From assembly GCA_028280415.1 (NCBI GenBank), contig JANQLV010000012.1, forward strand, positions 1-64,000: a DNA stretch of 64,000 bases, given 5' to 3'. The position numbers and the translations under genes were made by a program. Below are positions 25,667-34,028 of this stretch, piece by piece. This DNA is from Saprospiraceae bacterium. Its GTDB lineage: Bacteria > Bacteroidota > Bacteroidia > Chitinophagales > Saprospiraceae. Numbering within the stretch: position 1 is the stretch's first letter; each line of letters begins with the position of its first letter. The notes beneath the pieces are model-generated. The model ran no database searches and was not told the origin of the DNA. It saw nothing but the letters and a program-made list of their open reading frames with translations.

Positions 25667-27859
25667 ATGGCAAAGGACTTTCCTTTTTACAAACAATTAG
25701 ACGAAACAGACTGTGGAGCAGCCTGTCTACGAATGATTGCCCGGTATTATGGGAAGTTTTATAGCCTGGAGTATTTAAGAGATTTAACTTTTGTCGACCG
25801 CCAAGGTGTATCCCTTCTGGGAATAAGCGATGCGGCGGAAGCAATTGGTTTACATACACTAGGGGTCAGGATCAGCTATGAAAGACTGATTGATGATATT
25901 CCCTTACCTGCCATTGCTTATTGGCGACAATCACATTTTATTGTTGTCTTCAAAGCCAATAAAACCCATGTTTGGGTAGGGGACCCTGCTGCTACTCAGG
26001 TGTATAGAATAACGAAAGCAGAGTTTTTGGATGGCTGGATTGTCGGGCAGCAAAATGGAGAATCTGTGGGAGTTCTGCTGTTAATGGAGACCACCCCGGA
26101 ATTTTTTATGGAGGAAGGAGAGGAAATCAAAAGGTCTGGCTGGTCCTATGTGATCTCCTATTATAAAAATTATAAAAAACTCATCTTTCAGCTCGTTCTG
26201 GGTTTGCTTCTGGGGACAATACTACAAATTATTTTCCCCTTCATAATGAAAGCGGTGGTTGACTTGGGCGTACAACTCAATAATGCCAATATCATCCTGA
26301 TTATGCTGCTGGCTCATCTGGTCTTGTTTTTTACCCAGACGATGGTTGAAGCTATTCGAAACTGGATATTATTACATACCGGAACTCATGTCAACATCCG
26401 CATGGTCTCAAATTATTTAGTACGGCTGATCAATAAACCGGTTCGTTTTTTTGATACCCGGATGACGGGTGATATCCTGCAAAGAATCGATGATCACAAG
26501 CGGATTGAAAGAATGCTCACTTCTTCATCTTTACAGACCCTTTTTTCGGTTTTTAGTTTTTTTATTTTTGGAGTGATACTTTTCATTTTTGATTCCGGCA
26601 TCTTTATAGTATTTGCAGTCGCTTCTCTGGTATATTTGTTATGGGTGATTTATTTCTTAAAAAAGAGGAAGGAGTTAGATTATAAACGTTTCGATGAAAT
26701 GGCCGTAAATCGAAATGCCCTGCTGCAAATGATTCACGGGATCAATGATATCAAATTGCACAATGCCGAAAAAATTAAAAGATGGGAGTGGGAACGAATA
26801 CAGGCCAAGATATTCAGGCTCAACAAGCGCTACCTGAATCTGAATCAATGGCAAAGAACCGGAGCAAATTTTATTAATGAGTCCAAGAATATTTTAATTT
26901 CTTTTCTGGCTGCCAAGGCGGTAATCGATGGAAATATGACTTTGGGAATGCTGGTTGCTGTTCAATACATCATTGGGCAGTTGAATAGCCCGATTGATCA
27001 GGTCGTATATTTTATTCAAGCGATGCAGGATGCCCGGATTAGTTTGGAAAGGATGAATCAGTTGCATCAATCGAATACGATTGAAGGCCCGGAAAACAGG
27101 ATCGGGATTATGCCCGAAAATGGAGATTTGAAACTTGAAAATGTTTCTTTCCAATACGGAGGGCCCAATTCGCCCGTAGTTCTGAAAAATATTAACTTGC
27201 TCATCCCAAAGGGGAAAACAACGGCTATTGTCGGTACTAGCGGTAGTGGTAAAACTACTTTGTTGAAGCTGCTGTTGAAGTTTTATCCGCCAACCGAAGG
27301 CACTGTTAAACTGGGAGAAATAAGTCTTGCAAATTTTGATGATACGGCATGGAGGTCAAAATGTGGTGCTGTATTACAGGACGGTTATATTTTTACGGAG
27401 TCGATCGCAAAGAATATTGCTCTGGGAGAAGAAATGGTCGATATTGACCGACTTTTAAATGCAGTTAAAGTAGCAAACATACAAGAGTTTATAGAATCTT
27501 TGCCACTGGGATATAATACTAAAATAGGAGCAGAAGGGGTAGGGCTGAGCCAGGGGCAAAAACAAAGGATTTTAATTGCCCGGGCAATCTATAAATCTCC
27601 CGAATATTTTTTCTTTGATGAAGCGACTAATGCACTGGATACCGAGAACGAAAGGAAAATAATGCATAATTTGTCAAAGTATTTTAGTGGTAAAACGGTA
27701 ATCACCGTAGCGCACAGACTTAGTACTGTAAAAAATGCAGATCAGATCATTGTTTTGAAAAAAGGAGAAATTATTGAACAAGGGCCTCATGCTTTTTTGA
27801 TCGCCCGAAAAGGAATGTATTATAATTTAATAAAAAATCAATTGGAACTCGGAACTTAA
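25667..27859 (+). CDS. C39 peptidase-containing ABC transporter (peptide maturation and export)
   Basis: A 730-residue PCAT-type transporter. The N-terminal C39 protease domain (1-135) has the complete triad: Cys16 in DETDCGAACL, His90 in RQSHFIVVF and Asp106 in VGDPA. It should cleave leader peptides after Gly-Gly. Six membrane helices follow (about 165-440), then a nucleotide-binding domain with Walker A GTSGSGKTT (about 523), LSQGQKQR, FFFDEATNALD and the H-loop in VAHRLS. It is immediately followed by an HlyD adaptor and, two genes later, a LanB-like protein. This suggests export of a modified peptide. No precursor was found nearby. Confidence 0.93.
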   Translation: MAKDFPFYKQLDETDCGAACLRMIARYYGKFYSLEYLRDLTFVDRQGVSLLGISDAAEAIGLHTLGVRISYERLIDDIPLPAIAYWRQSHFIVVFKANKTHVWVGDPAATQVYRITKAEFLDGWIVGQQNGESVGVLLLMETTPEFFMEEGEEIKRSGWSYVISYYKNYKKLIFQLVLGLLLGTILQIIFPFIMKAVVDLGVQLNNANIILIMLLAHLVLFFTQTMVEAIRNWILLHTGTHVNIRMVSNYLVRLINKPVRFFDTRMTGDILQRIDDHKRIERMLTSSSLQTLFSVFSFFIFGVILFIFDSGIFIVFAVASLVYLLWVIYFLKKRKELDYKRFDEMAVNRNALLQMIHGINDIKLHNAEKIKRWEWERIQAKIFRLNKRYLNLNQWQRTGANFINESKNILISFLAAKAVIDGNMTLGMLVAVQYIIGQLNSPIDQVVYFIQAMQDARISLERMNQLHQSNTIEGPENRIGIMPENGDLKLENVSFQYGGPNSPVVLKNINLLIPKGKTTAIVGTSGSGKTTLLKLLLKFYPPTEGTVKLGEISLANFDDTAWRSKCGAVLQDGYIFTESIAKNIALGEEMVDIDRLLNAVKVANIQEFIESLPLGYNTKIGAEGVGLSQGQKQRILIARAIYKSPEYFFFDEATNALDTENERKIMHNLSKYFSGKTVITVAHRLSTVKNADQIIVLKKGEIIEQGPHAFLIARKGMYYNLIKNQLELGT

Positions 27860-29152
27860 ATGGATTCTAAGCCGCATATCGAAATGCATAGCGAAGAGTT
27901 AAGAGAGGTACTCGGAACACCACCGCGCTGGCTGGTGCGATGGGGAACAGTGATTGCCTGCCTTACTTTTTTAGCGATGCTGGCAGTGGCTTATTATGTG
28001 AAATATCCGGATGTGATCAAGGCAGATTTGATACTCTCTGCACCTAATCCTCCCGTTAATCTGATTGCCGGGAAAACAGGCTTGCTGGATGCGGTGCTGG
28101 TCAGAGATGAACAGGAGGTAGAAGCGGGCGAATTATTACTGGTCTATTCCAGTTCTGCAAATATACTGGATATTGATACATTGGAAAGAGACCTGCGGTT
28201 TTTCTCCGGGGAGATACTGCCAATGGATCTGGAAAGTTTTACCCCCCGCCGTGATTTGCAGCTTGGTGATTTCCAGGATGAGTATTCTCTTTTTATAAAA
28301 AATGTGGATGCATTTAATTATGGCGTATTCTCGCAAAATGATCTCAAAAGCATTAATCGTTTAAATGGTCAAATTAATGATTTGAGATCGCAGATCAGGA
28401 CGGAAGAGGATAAACTTCCAGGTTTGAGAAAGCGGAGCGCCTATGCTAAAGATGAATACAATCGATTGAAGAAAGTCTATGCTTCTGATACCAATAAGTA
28501 CTCCGCGGCTTATAAAGAATCGATCAAGGCCATGAATCAGACTGAAAAAGAATACGAAGATTTGCAGAGCCGCATTTCTAATTATAAAATTGATATCAAA
28601 GACAAGGAAAAACAAATTGCCGAAATTCGACAGCAAAGTGATGCCTACAATTCAAGCCTGCTACTCGATATTTCCGAAAATATTGATCGCCTGAAAGCAA
28701 AAATTAAAGCGTGGCGCGCAGAACATTTGGTCTTTGCACCAGTTGGCGGCCAGGTTTTTTTCTATCAGGAATTTGATAATGAGAATCAGAGTGTGACTAC
28801 AGAAACCAAGATTTTAAAGATCATTCCGCCCGGTGAAGTCGGAGATATGTATGGAAAGGTGGATTTGCCACAAACCGGGTCGGGCAAAGTAGAGGAAGGA
28901 CAAGAGGTTATTATTAAATTTAAAAACTATCCATATTATGAGTATGGAGTCATCGATGGAATAGTGAAAAACAAGTCGGATATCCCTCAGGAAAACAATA
29001 CCTATAAAGTAGAAGTTGAACTGGTCAATGGTTTGCGGACCAGCAAGGGTAGAGAATTGAATTTTAGTCAGGGTATGCAGGGGACAGTTGAAATAAAAAC
29101 TAAAGAAAGAAGATTTTTATACCGCATTTTTGAAAATGTTTTCGATTTTTAA
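27860..29152 (+). CDS. HlyD-family secretion adaptor
   Basis: A 430-residue periplasmic adaptor. A short cytoplasmic N-terminus is followed by one membrane helix (about 30-50). A lipoyl/barrel half-motif (GLLDAVLVRDEQEVEAGELLL) comes next, then a long coiled-coil hairpin (about 150-275), the second barrel half (LVFAPVGGQVFFYQ) and a beta-barrel domain. It starts one base after the transporter's stop, so the two are translationally linked. It should connect the ABC transporter to an outer-membrane TolC-type channel, which is not encoded in the window. Confidence 0.92.
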   Translation: MDSKPHIEMHSEELREVLGTPPRWLVRWGTVIACLTFLAMLAVAYYVKYPDVIKADLILSAPNPPVNLIAGKTGLLDAVLVRDEQEVEAGELLLVYSSSANILDIDTLERDLRFFSGEILPMDLESFTPRRDLQLGDFQDEYSLFIKNVDAFNYGVFSQNDLKSINRLNGQINDLRSQIRTEEDKLPGLRKRSAYAKDEYNRLKKVYASDTNKYSAAYKESIKAMNQTEKEYEDLQSRISNYKIDIKDKEKQIAEIRQQSDAYNSSLLLDISENIDRLKAKIKAWRAEHLVFAPVGGQVFFYQEFDNENQSVTTETKILKIIPPGEVGDMYGKVDLPQTGSGKVEEGQEVIIKFKNYPYYEYGVIDGIVKNKSDIPQENNTYKVEVELVNGLRTSKGRELNFSQGMQGTVEIKTKERRFLYRIFENVFDF

Positions 29153-29184
29153 ACAATTTCAATTTAATCTTTTAAAAAAGCAAA

Positions 29185-29670
29185 ATGAAAAAACTCCTCA
29201 TTTCCTTTTTCTTGCTCTCATTCATTGCTTGTCAACAAACTACAGAAGTTTCCAAAAATAACCCTCCCGCCTTGACTAAAGCAGAAGCAGAAGAAATTGC
29301 CCAAGATTTGATTCAAGGGGCTTTCGATGATATATGGTCGGCGATGGATAGTACTAAAATCTGGAAATATCATACTAATGATTTCCTGATCTGTGAAAAT
29401 GGAATGGTCTGGAATAATGACTCGATTGTCAACTATCAGAATAGTGTAAAGCAACAAGGTTCGATTCCCGTCAGAAAAAATCGGTTTGATTTTTTTAAGG
29501 TTGAACATACGGATGATGTCATCTGGATGGCTTATCACAATTATGCCAGTATCACTCCGGAAAATGGACCTGCTTCTAATTACAGTTGGTTGGAAAGTGC
29601 TGTTGCTATCAAAAAGAACGACGAATGGAAAATACAAATTATGCATTCGACCTTTAACGGAAACAGATAA
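29185..29670 (+). CDS. SnoaL/DUF4440-like lipoprotein
   Basis: The protein has 161 residues. A lipoprotein signal peptide has lipobox SFIAC (Cys16). The remainder has the NTF2-like pattern: AFDDIWSAMDS, then YHTNDFLICENG, WMAYHNYASI and KKNDEWKIQIMHST. Such domains can be enzymatic or simply bind small ligands; no activity can be assigned. It lies between the HlyD adaptor and the LanB-like gene, with TAATG overlap to the latter, so it is part of this operon. An immunity or processing role for the exported peptide is possible but unproven. Confidence 0.85.
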   Translation: MKKLLISFFLLSFIACQQTTEVSKNNPPALTKAEAEEIAQDLIQGAFDDIWSAMDSTKIWKYHTNDFLICENGMVWNNDSIVNYQNSVKQQGSIPVRKNRFDFFKVEHTDDVIWMAYHNYASITPENGPASNYSWLESAVAIKKNDEWKIQIMHSTFNGNR

Positions 29671-32225
29671 TGCAGGTCTTTCCCTATATACTGGTACGGC
29701 TAGGTGGTCTCCATTTCGATTATATTGCAGAGCTTGGCTTATCAGAGCGTTTAAAACTGGATAATATCCTCAGCGAAAAATTGAACCTCGAAAGGCAAAA
29801 ACATTTATTGCTTGGGGAATTAGAACTGTTGATTCAAAAAATAGAAGATTATCCGGCCAAGTTTTATCTAAAAGTAATCAGACGGGATATCTTTAATAAT
29901 CGAAAAATTAAACTCAAAAACTTTTCCTATACGGGGAAATTTCAGGATAATTTTAAAAAGCTTATTGAAGAGGTGAGGGCTTATAAATTATCTCTGGAAG
30001 CTTTTGAAAAATTAAAAGAGGCCTTTGAGTCTTTTTACAATGCCGAATTACTCAGATGCAGAACGTTTTTGCAAAGTATGGAGCTACCGGCAGCACTTAC
30101 TAAAGGGCTGCAATTGGCCAGTAGTTCTTTGTTGCAGCGAATTGAACAATACCGATTGAAACGAGGGGAAAGAATCAATAAAAAAATCATTCAAACCGAA
30201 CATAAATTATTACAGTTCCTTACCCGGATTTGTGCGAAAACTTCACCATTTAGCTCCTTTACGACTCTGGCTTTGATCAGCCTTGAACATAAAATTAAAA
30301 ATCAAAACAAGCGAAGAGTCAGTATTAATAATTCTGTATTTCGATTGTTTAAAGATATACTAATTCATTATCCTCCTTTTTTTGCGGACTTTCCCATTCG
30401 ATTGAATACTTCGATTTTAAGACAGGAAGATAGCTGGCGTTTTTTATTAAATACCCGGAATATTGAATCTGTCCAGCGGATGGAAGCTTCCGGAATTATT
30501 GATCTGATTATCGAAATATTACAGGAGGATACTAATACCCAAAGCTTTAATCAGTTGATAAATAGCCTGCTGGAAGCGGTAGATGCCGATGCAGAAGCGC
30601 TTTCGAGTTATTTGCTCACCTTAATCGATTATGGTTTAATTGAATGGGCCTGGCCGTTTTCAGGGCTTGATCCGGATTGGTTTTCGAAACTTGTCGCACT
30701 GCTGGAGCATTATCAAGATCCTCTGCTGGTTGAATTAAAGGAAGCCTTGGAAGAACTGCTCAATTGTAAAAACGTTTTTGCCAAAGGCGAGCTTTCAGAA
30801 CGAGCTAAGAGTCAGCAAAGTGCTTATGAGTTGCTGGAGATTTTGCACCGGAAGCTGATAGAAGAGACGCGATTAGAAGAAAAAGTCAGGGTGAATACCA
30901 AAACGGATTTGCAGCATATTATTTCGACCGGACTTAATATCAAAAAAGAGCAACTGTTTTATGAAGATGTGTCTGCCGATTTTTCTCCGGACTTTTCCGG
31001 AATTCCGGTTGAGGCCATGCTTCGGGAAGCAGATGCTTTGATCAATCATTTAGGCGATTATTATTTTGATGTTCCCAGAGAAAAATTATTGACTTTTTTT
31101 AAAAATAATTACGATGAGGGTTTGAGTGTGGACCTGGTTTCTTTTTATGAGGATTATTTTAAAAACCCGATAATGGAATTACCTTCGGGAGCTTCTCAAA
31201 TGTCTGAAAAAAGAAAAAACTATGCGGTTGAAATGCGGAAAGCAGGGGACTGGCTGAACGATGAAGAATTTCATTTGCCCATAGAATTATTTTCTGACAA
31301 GCCCACGAATAAAAACATTCATCCCTCTAAGTCGTCCTTAATTCAGTTATGCAGAATCGATGATAGAGAAAAGGTTTTTATGGATACGGCTATTATGGGT
31401 TATGGAAAAATGTTTGGAAGATTTCTGTCTCTTTTTCCGGATGAATTAACTGTATCGATTAAAAAGAAGAATCGTAGCATCAGACAAAGAGAGGAGGTTT
31501 GGGTAGAAAATGTCGATGCTTCTATATTTAATCCAAATATCCATCCCGCTCTGCTGGACTATGAAATCAATATGCCCGGCAGTCAAAATAATTTGCCAGA
31601 AGAGCAGCAAATTTCGGTTACTGATCTTTATATTCGCTTAGACCCAAAAGAGGATCGATTGCTTCTTTTTCATAAAAAAGAAAACAAAATTGTTAGAATT
31701 TTTGACTTTGGTTTTGAGGCTTTGGATAATCGAAGTCCTTTATACCGGATACTGGCTACCTTTAGATATGATCTGGTTGGAATGGATTTGTTAAGTGGTA
31801 TTTTAGAAAATAGTTTGGAAAAAGAATTAGCTCCCGAGGTGATTTTTCAACCCAGGATATCTGTAGGCGATTATTTGATTATTCGCCGGAAGAGCTGGAA
31901 AATAGCTATAGAGGCATTGCCTTTTAAGCAGCCGAATGAAACCGAAATGGAATTCTTTCTAAAGATTAATTTTTGGCGAAAGCAATTTAATATGCCGGCG
32001 AAAGTGTTTATTGTTATTGACGCTTATGAATATGCCGAGAGTATACCAAAAGCGAAAACGGATAATTATAAACCGCAATTTATTGATTTTGAGAGTATTC
32101 TGCTGGTACAATTATTTTCAAAATTAATTAAAAAGGTGCCGAAATTTCTCAAGATTGAAGAGATGTTGCCAGACTTGAATAGAGGAGATATTGTGCAAGA
32201 GTATCTCGTTGAGTGGGAAACATAA
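29670..32225 (+). CDS. Stand-alone LanB-type glutamylation domain protein (lantibiotic dehydratase N-terminal; PEARL-like?)
   Basis: The protein has 851 residues. It has the overall layout of the lantibiotic-dehydratase N-terminal domain, including LQFLTRICAKTSPFSSFTTL (about 181-200), which corresponds to the conserved R-x-(T/S)PF-x-x-F block, and the family's typical end with MPAKVFI and LKIEEMLPD. That domain uses glutamyl-tRNA to modify Ser/Thr or, in PEARL enzymes, adds amino acids to a peptide's C-terminus. The C-terminal elimination domain of full LanB is absent, and no separate SpaB_C-type or LanC protein follows. It overlaps the lipoprotein stop by one base. Family call is good; substrate and reaction are unknown. 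Confidence 0.83.
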   Translation: MQVFPYILVRLGGLHFDYIAELGLSERLKLDNILSEKLNLERQKHLLLGELELLIQKIEDYPAKFYLKVIRRDIFNNRKIKLKNFSYTGKFQDNFKKLIEEVRAYKLSLEAFEKLKEAFESFYNAELLRCRTFLQSMELPAALTKGLQLASSSLLQRIEQYRLKRGERINKKIIQTEHKLLQFLTRICAKTSPFSSFTTLALISLEHKIKNQNKRRVSINNSVFRLFKDILIHYPPFFADFPIRLNTSILRQEDSWRFLLNTRNIESVQRMEASGIIDLIIEILQEDTNTQSFNQLINSLLEAVDADAEALSSYLLTLIDYGLIEWAWPFSGLDPDWFSKLVALLEHYQDPLLVELKEALEELLNCKNVFAKGELSERAKSQQSAYELLEILHRKLIEETRLEEKVRVNTKTDLQHIISTGLNIKKEQLFYEDVSADFSPDFSGIPVEAMLREADALINHLGDYYFDVPREKLLTFFKNNYDEGLSVDLVSFYEDYFKNPIMELPSGASQMSEKRKNYAVEMRKAGDWLNDEEFHLPIELFSDKPTNKNIHPSKSSLIQLCRIDDREKVFMDTAIMGYGKMFGRFLSLFPDELTVSIKKKNRSIRQREEVWVENVDASIFNPNIHPALLDYEINMPGSQNNLPEEQQISVTDLYIRLDPKEDRLLLFHKKENKIVRIFDFGFEALDNRSPLYRILATFRYDLVGMDLLSGILENSLEKELAPEVIFQPRISVGDYLIIRRKSWKIAIEALPFKQPNETEMEFFLKINFWRKQFNMPAKVFIVIDAYEYAESIPKAKTDNYKPQFIDFESILLVQLFSKLIKKVPKFLKIEEMLPDLNRGDIVQEYLVEWET

Positions 32226-32239
32226 GGCATCCCACATGT

Positions 32240-32400
32240 TAATCTCCAGAGGTATGTAAGGAATAGAAAAAGTACCAGGCAGGCATAAAGATATAAGGCT
32301 TGAGGTATTAGCTACGCATATTGGGAAATCCAACATCTAATACCCCATACCCTATACCTACCTATTCTAAAATAATAAATCGCGCTATAATATTTAATTT
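32240..32400. repeat. TACC-rich low-complexity intergenic stretch
   Basis: This 206-bp gap between the LanB-like gene and lpdA contains imperfect repeats of TACCC/TATACC (about 32340-32362) and the inverted pair TTGGGAAATCCAA (32319-32331). It ends in a CTAAAATAATAA stretch similar to that beside the 10742-10801 hairpin. I see no gene here, including no precursor-like small frame. Confidence 0.45.
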
Positions 32401-32430
32401 TACGCTGGATATTAACCGAATTCAATTTGC

Positions 32431-33828
32431 TTACAGATGAATCACTTCGCCGTAAGCTGCTGCAGTAGCTTCCATTACCGCCTCACTCATGGTAGGGTGG
32501 GGATGAACGGTTTTAATAATTTCATGTCCGGTCGTTTCCAGTTTACGCGCAGCCACTACTTCTGCGATCATTTCCGTTACATTGTAACCAATCATATGGG
32601 CTCCGAGCCACTCGCCGTATTTTGCATCGAAAATGACTTTTACAAAACCCTCCTTGGCGCCAGCCGCACTGGCTTTACCGGAAGCAGAAAACGGGAACTT
32701 TCCGACTTTAATCTCATAACCGGCTTCTTTTGCTGCAGCTTCCGTATAACCAACCGAAGCAACTTCCGGCATACAGTAGGTACAGCCGGGAATGTTGTTA
32801 TAGTCAATAGGTTCTGGATGATGACCGGCAATTTTTTCTACGCAGGTGATCCCTTCAGCAGTAGCGACATGCGCTAAAGCCTGTGTTGGGATAACATCGC
32901 CGATGGCGTAGATTCCGGGAACATTGGTTTGGTAGTATTCATCAACGGTGATCATACCTTTTTCCGTTTTTACACCCAGTGTTTCCAGTCCGATATCTTC
33001 GATATTGGCACTTACCCCAGCTGCGGATAATACCACATCGCATTTTATTTCTTCTGTTTTTCCGGTTTTGCGATTTTTGATATTCACTGTACATCCACGT
33101 CCTTTGGTATCCACGGTTTCTACAGAGGTATTGGCCAATACTTCGATACCAGCTTTCTTAAATACTTTTGTCAACTCTTTGGAGACATCTTTATCTTCTC
33201 TTGGCACGAGACCTTGTTCCATAAATTCAACAACTGTTACTTTAGTACCAATGGAATTATAGAAATAAGCAAACTCTACTCCGATCGCACCAGCACCCAC
33301 GATAACCATCGATTTTGGCAGTTTTTCCAGCGTCATTGCTTTTCGATACTCAATAATCTTTTTACCATCAATTGGAAGATTGGCTAATTCCCGGGCACGT
33401 CCTCCGGTAGCAACGATAATATGATTAGCTTCATAAGTTGTTACCTTGCCCTGATCATCCGTCACTTCTACCTTTTTACCTCTGGCCAGTTTCCCGCGTC
33501 CCATGATAACATTGATCTTGTTTTTTCTCATCAGGAAGTTTACACCTTTGCTCATTCCATCTGCTACCCCCCGGCTTCTGGAGATCATTGCGGCAAAATC
33601 CGCCTTTGCACTGCCTATCTTAATGCCATAATCTTCTGCATGATTGACGTAGTTAAAGACTTGCGCGCTTTTTAACAGTGCTTTCGTCGGTATGCATCCC
33701 CAATTAAGACAAACTCCGCCCAGGCTTTCTTTTTCAATAATAGCGACATTCATTCCCAACTGGGCAGCCCGAATAGCTGCCGGATAGCCTCCCGGACCAC
33801 TTCCTATAACAATTAGATCGTACTTCAT
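32431..33828 (-). CDS. lpdA: Dihydrolipoyl dehydrogenase
   Basis: A 465-residue flavoprotein, the E3 subunit of pyruvate, 2-oxoglutarate or branched-chain dehydrogenase complexes or of the glycine cleavage system. FAD motif VIGSGPGGYPAAIRAA opens the protein. The redox disulfide is Cys40/Cys45 in GGVCLNWGCIPTK. The NAD motif VGAGAIGVEF and the C-terminal HPHPTMSEAV (catalytic His-Glu) are intact. It is monocistronic here, with a palindrome over its -33 region. Confidence 0.96.
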   Translation of the reverse strand: MKYDLIVIGSGPGGYPAAIRAAQLGMNVAIIEKESLGGVCLNWGCIPTKALLKSAQVFNYVNHAEDYGIKIGSAKADFAAMISRSRGVADGMSKGVNFLMRKNKINVIMGRGKLARGKKVEVTDDQGKVTTYEANHIIVATGGRARELANLPIDGKKIIEYRKAMTLEKLPKSMVIVGAGAIGVEFAYFYNSIGTKVTVVEFMEQGLVPREDKDVSKELTKVFKKAGIEVLANTSVETVDTKGRGCTVNIKNRKTGKTEEIKCDVVLSAAGVSANIEDIGLETLGVKTEKGMITVDEYYQTNVPGIYAIGDVIPTQALAHVATAEGITCVEKIAGHHPEPIDYNNIPGCTYCMPEVASVGYTEAAAKEAGYEIKVGKFPFSASGKASAAGAKEGFVKVIFDAKYGEWLGAHMIGYNVTEMIAEVVAARKLETTGHEIIKTVHPHPTMSEAVMEATAAAYGEVIHL

Positions 33829-33863
33829 TTATTCTAGTTTTATTAGTGTGCTGAAATTTTTCG

Positions 33864-33895
33864 CAAATATAGTTATCAATTGGTAATTACCAATT
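33864..33895 (-). promoter_or_regulatory. lpdA promoter with overlapping 18-bp palindrome
   Basis: On the minus strand TATATTTG (33871-33864) matches the -7 consensus TAnnTTTG. A TTG lies 19 nt upstream, inside the perfect palindrome AATTGGTAATTACCAATT (33878-33895). A protein binding the palindrome would cover the -33 box, so repression is the simplest reading. Confidence 0.5.
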
Positions 33896-33979
33896 ATAGC
33901 TATCAATATATATGCACATTGATAAGTATCTCTTATCCTTTGTCGAAACACTTTTTATCAAAGTATTGTTTTAAAAAAC

Positions 33980-34012
33980 AAAACCCCACACGCAAACCTG
34001 CGGTGGGGTTTT
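33980..34012 (-). terminator. Intrinsic terminator of the HhH coiled-coil gene
   Basis: AAAACCCCAC (33980-33989) pairs with GTGGGGTTTT (34003-34012). Read leftward, the stem is followed by TTTTGTTTTTT, a classic rho-independent tail. It lies 17 bp beyond the stop of the gene at 34029. Confidence 0.85.
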
Positions 34013-34028
34013 AATACTGATACTACTT

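Noticed and set aside
25528-25764. Small plus-strand frame before the C39 exporter considered as RiPP precursor
   Set aside because: It overlaps the exporter gene out of frame by about 100 bp and has no Gly-Gly leader or core-peptide character.
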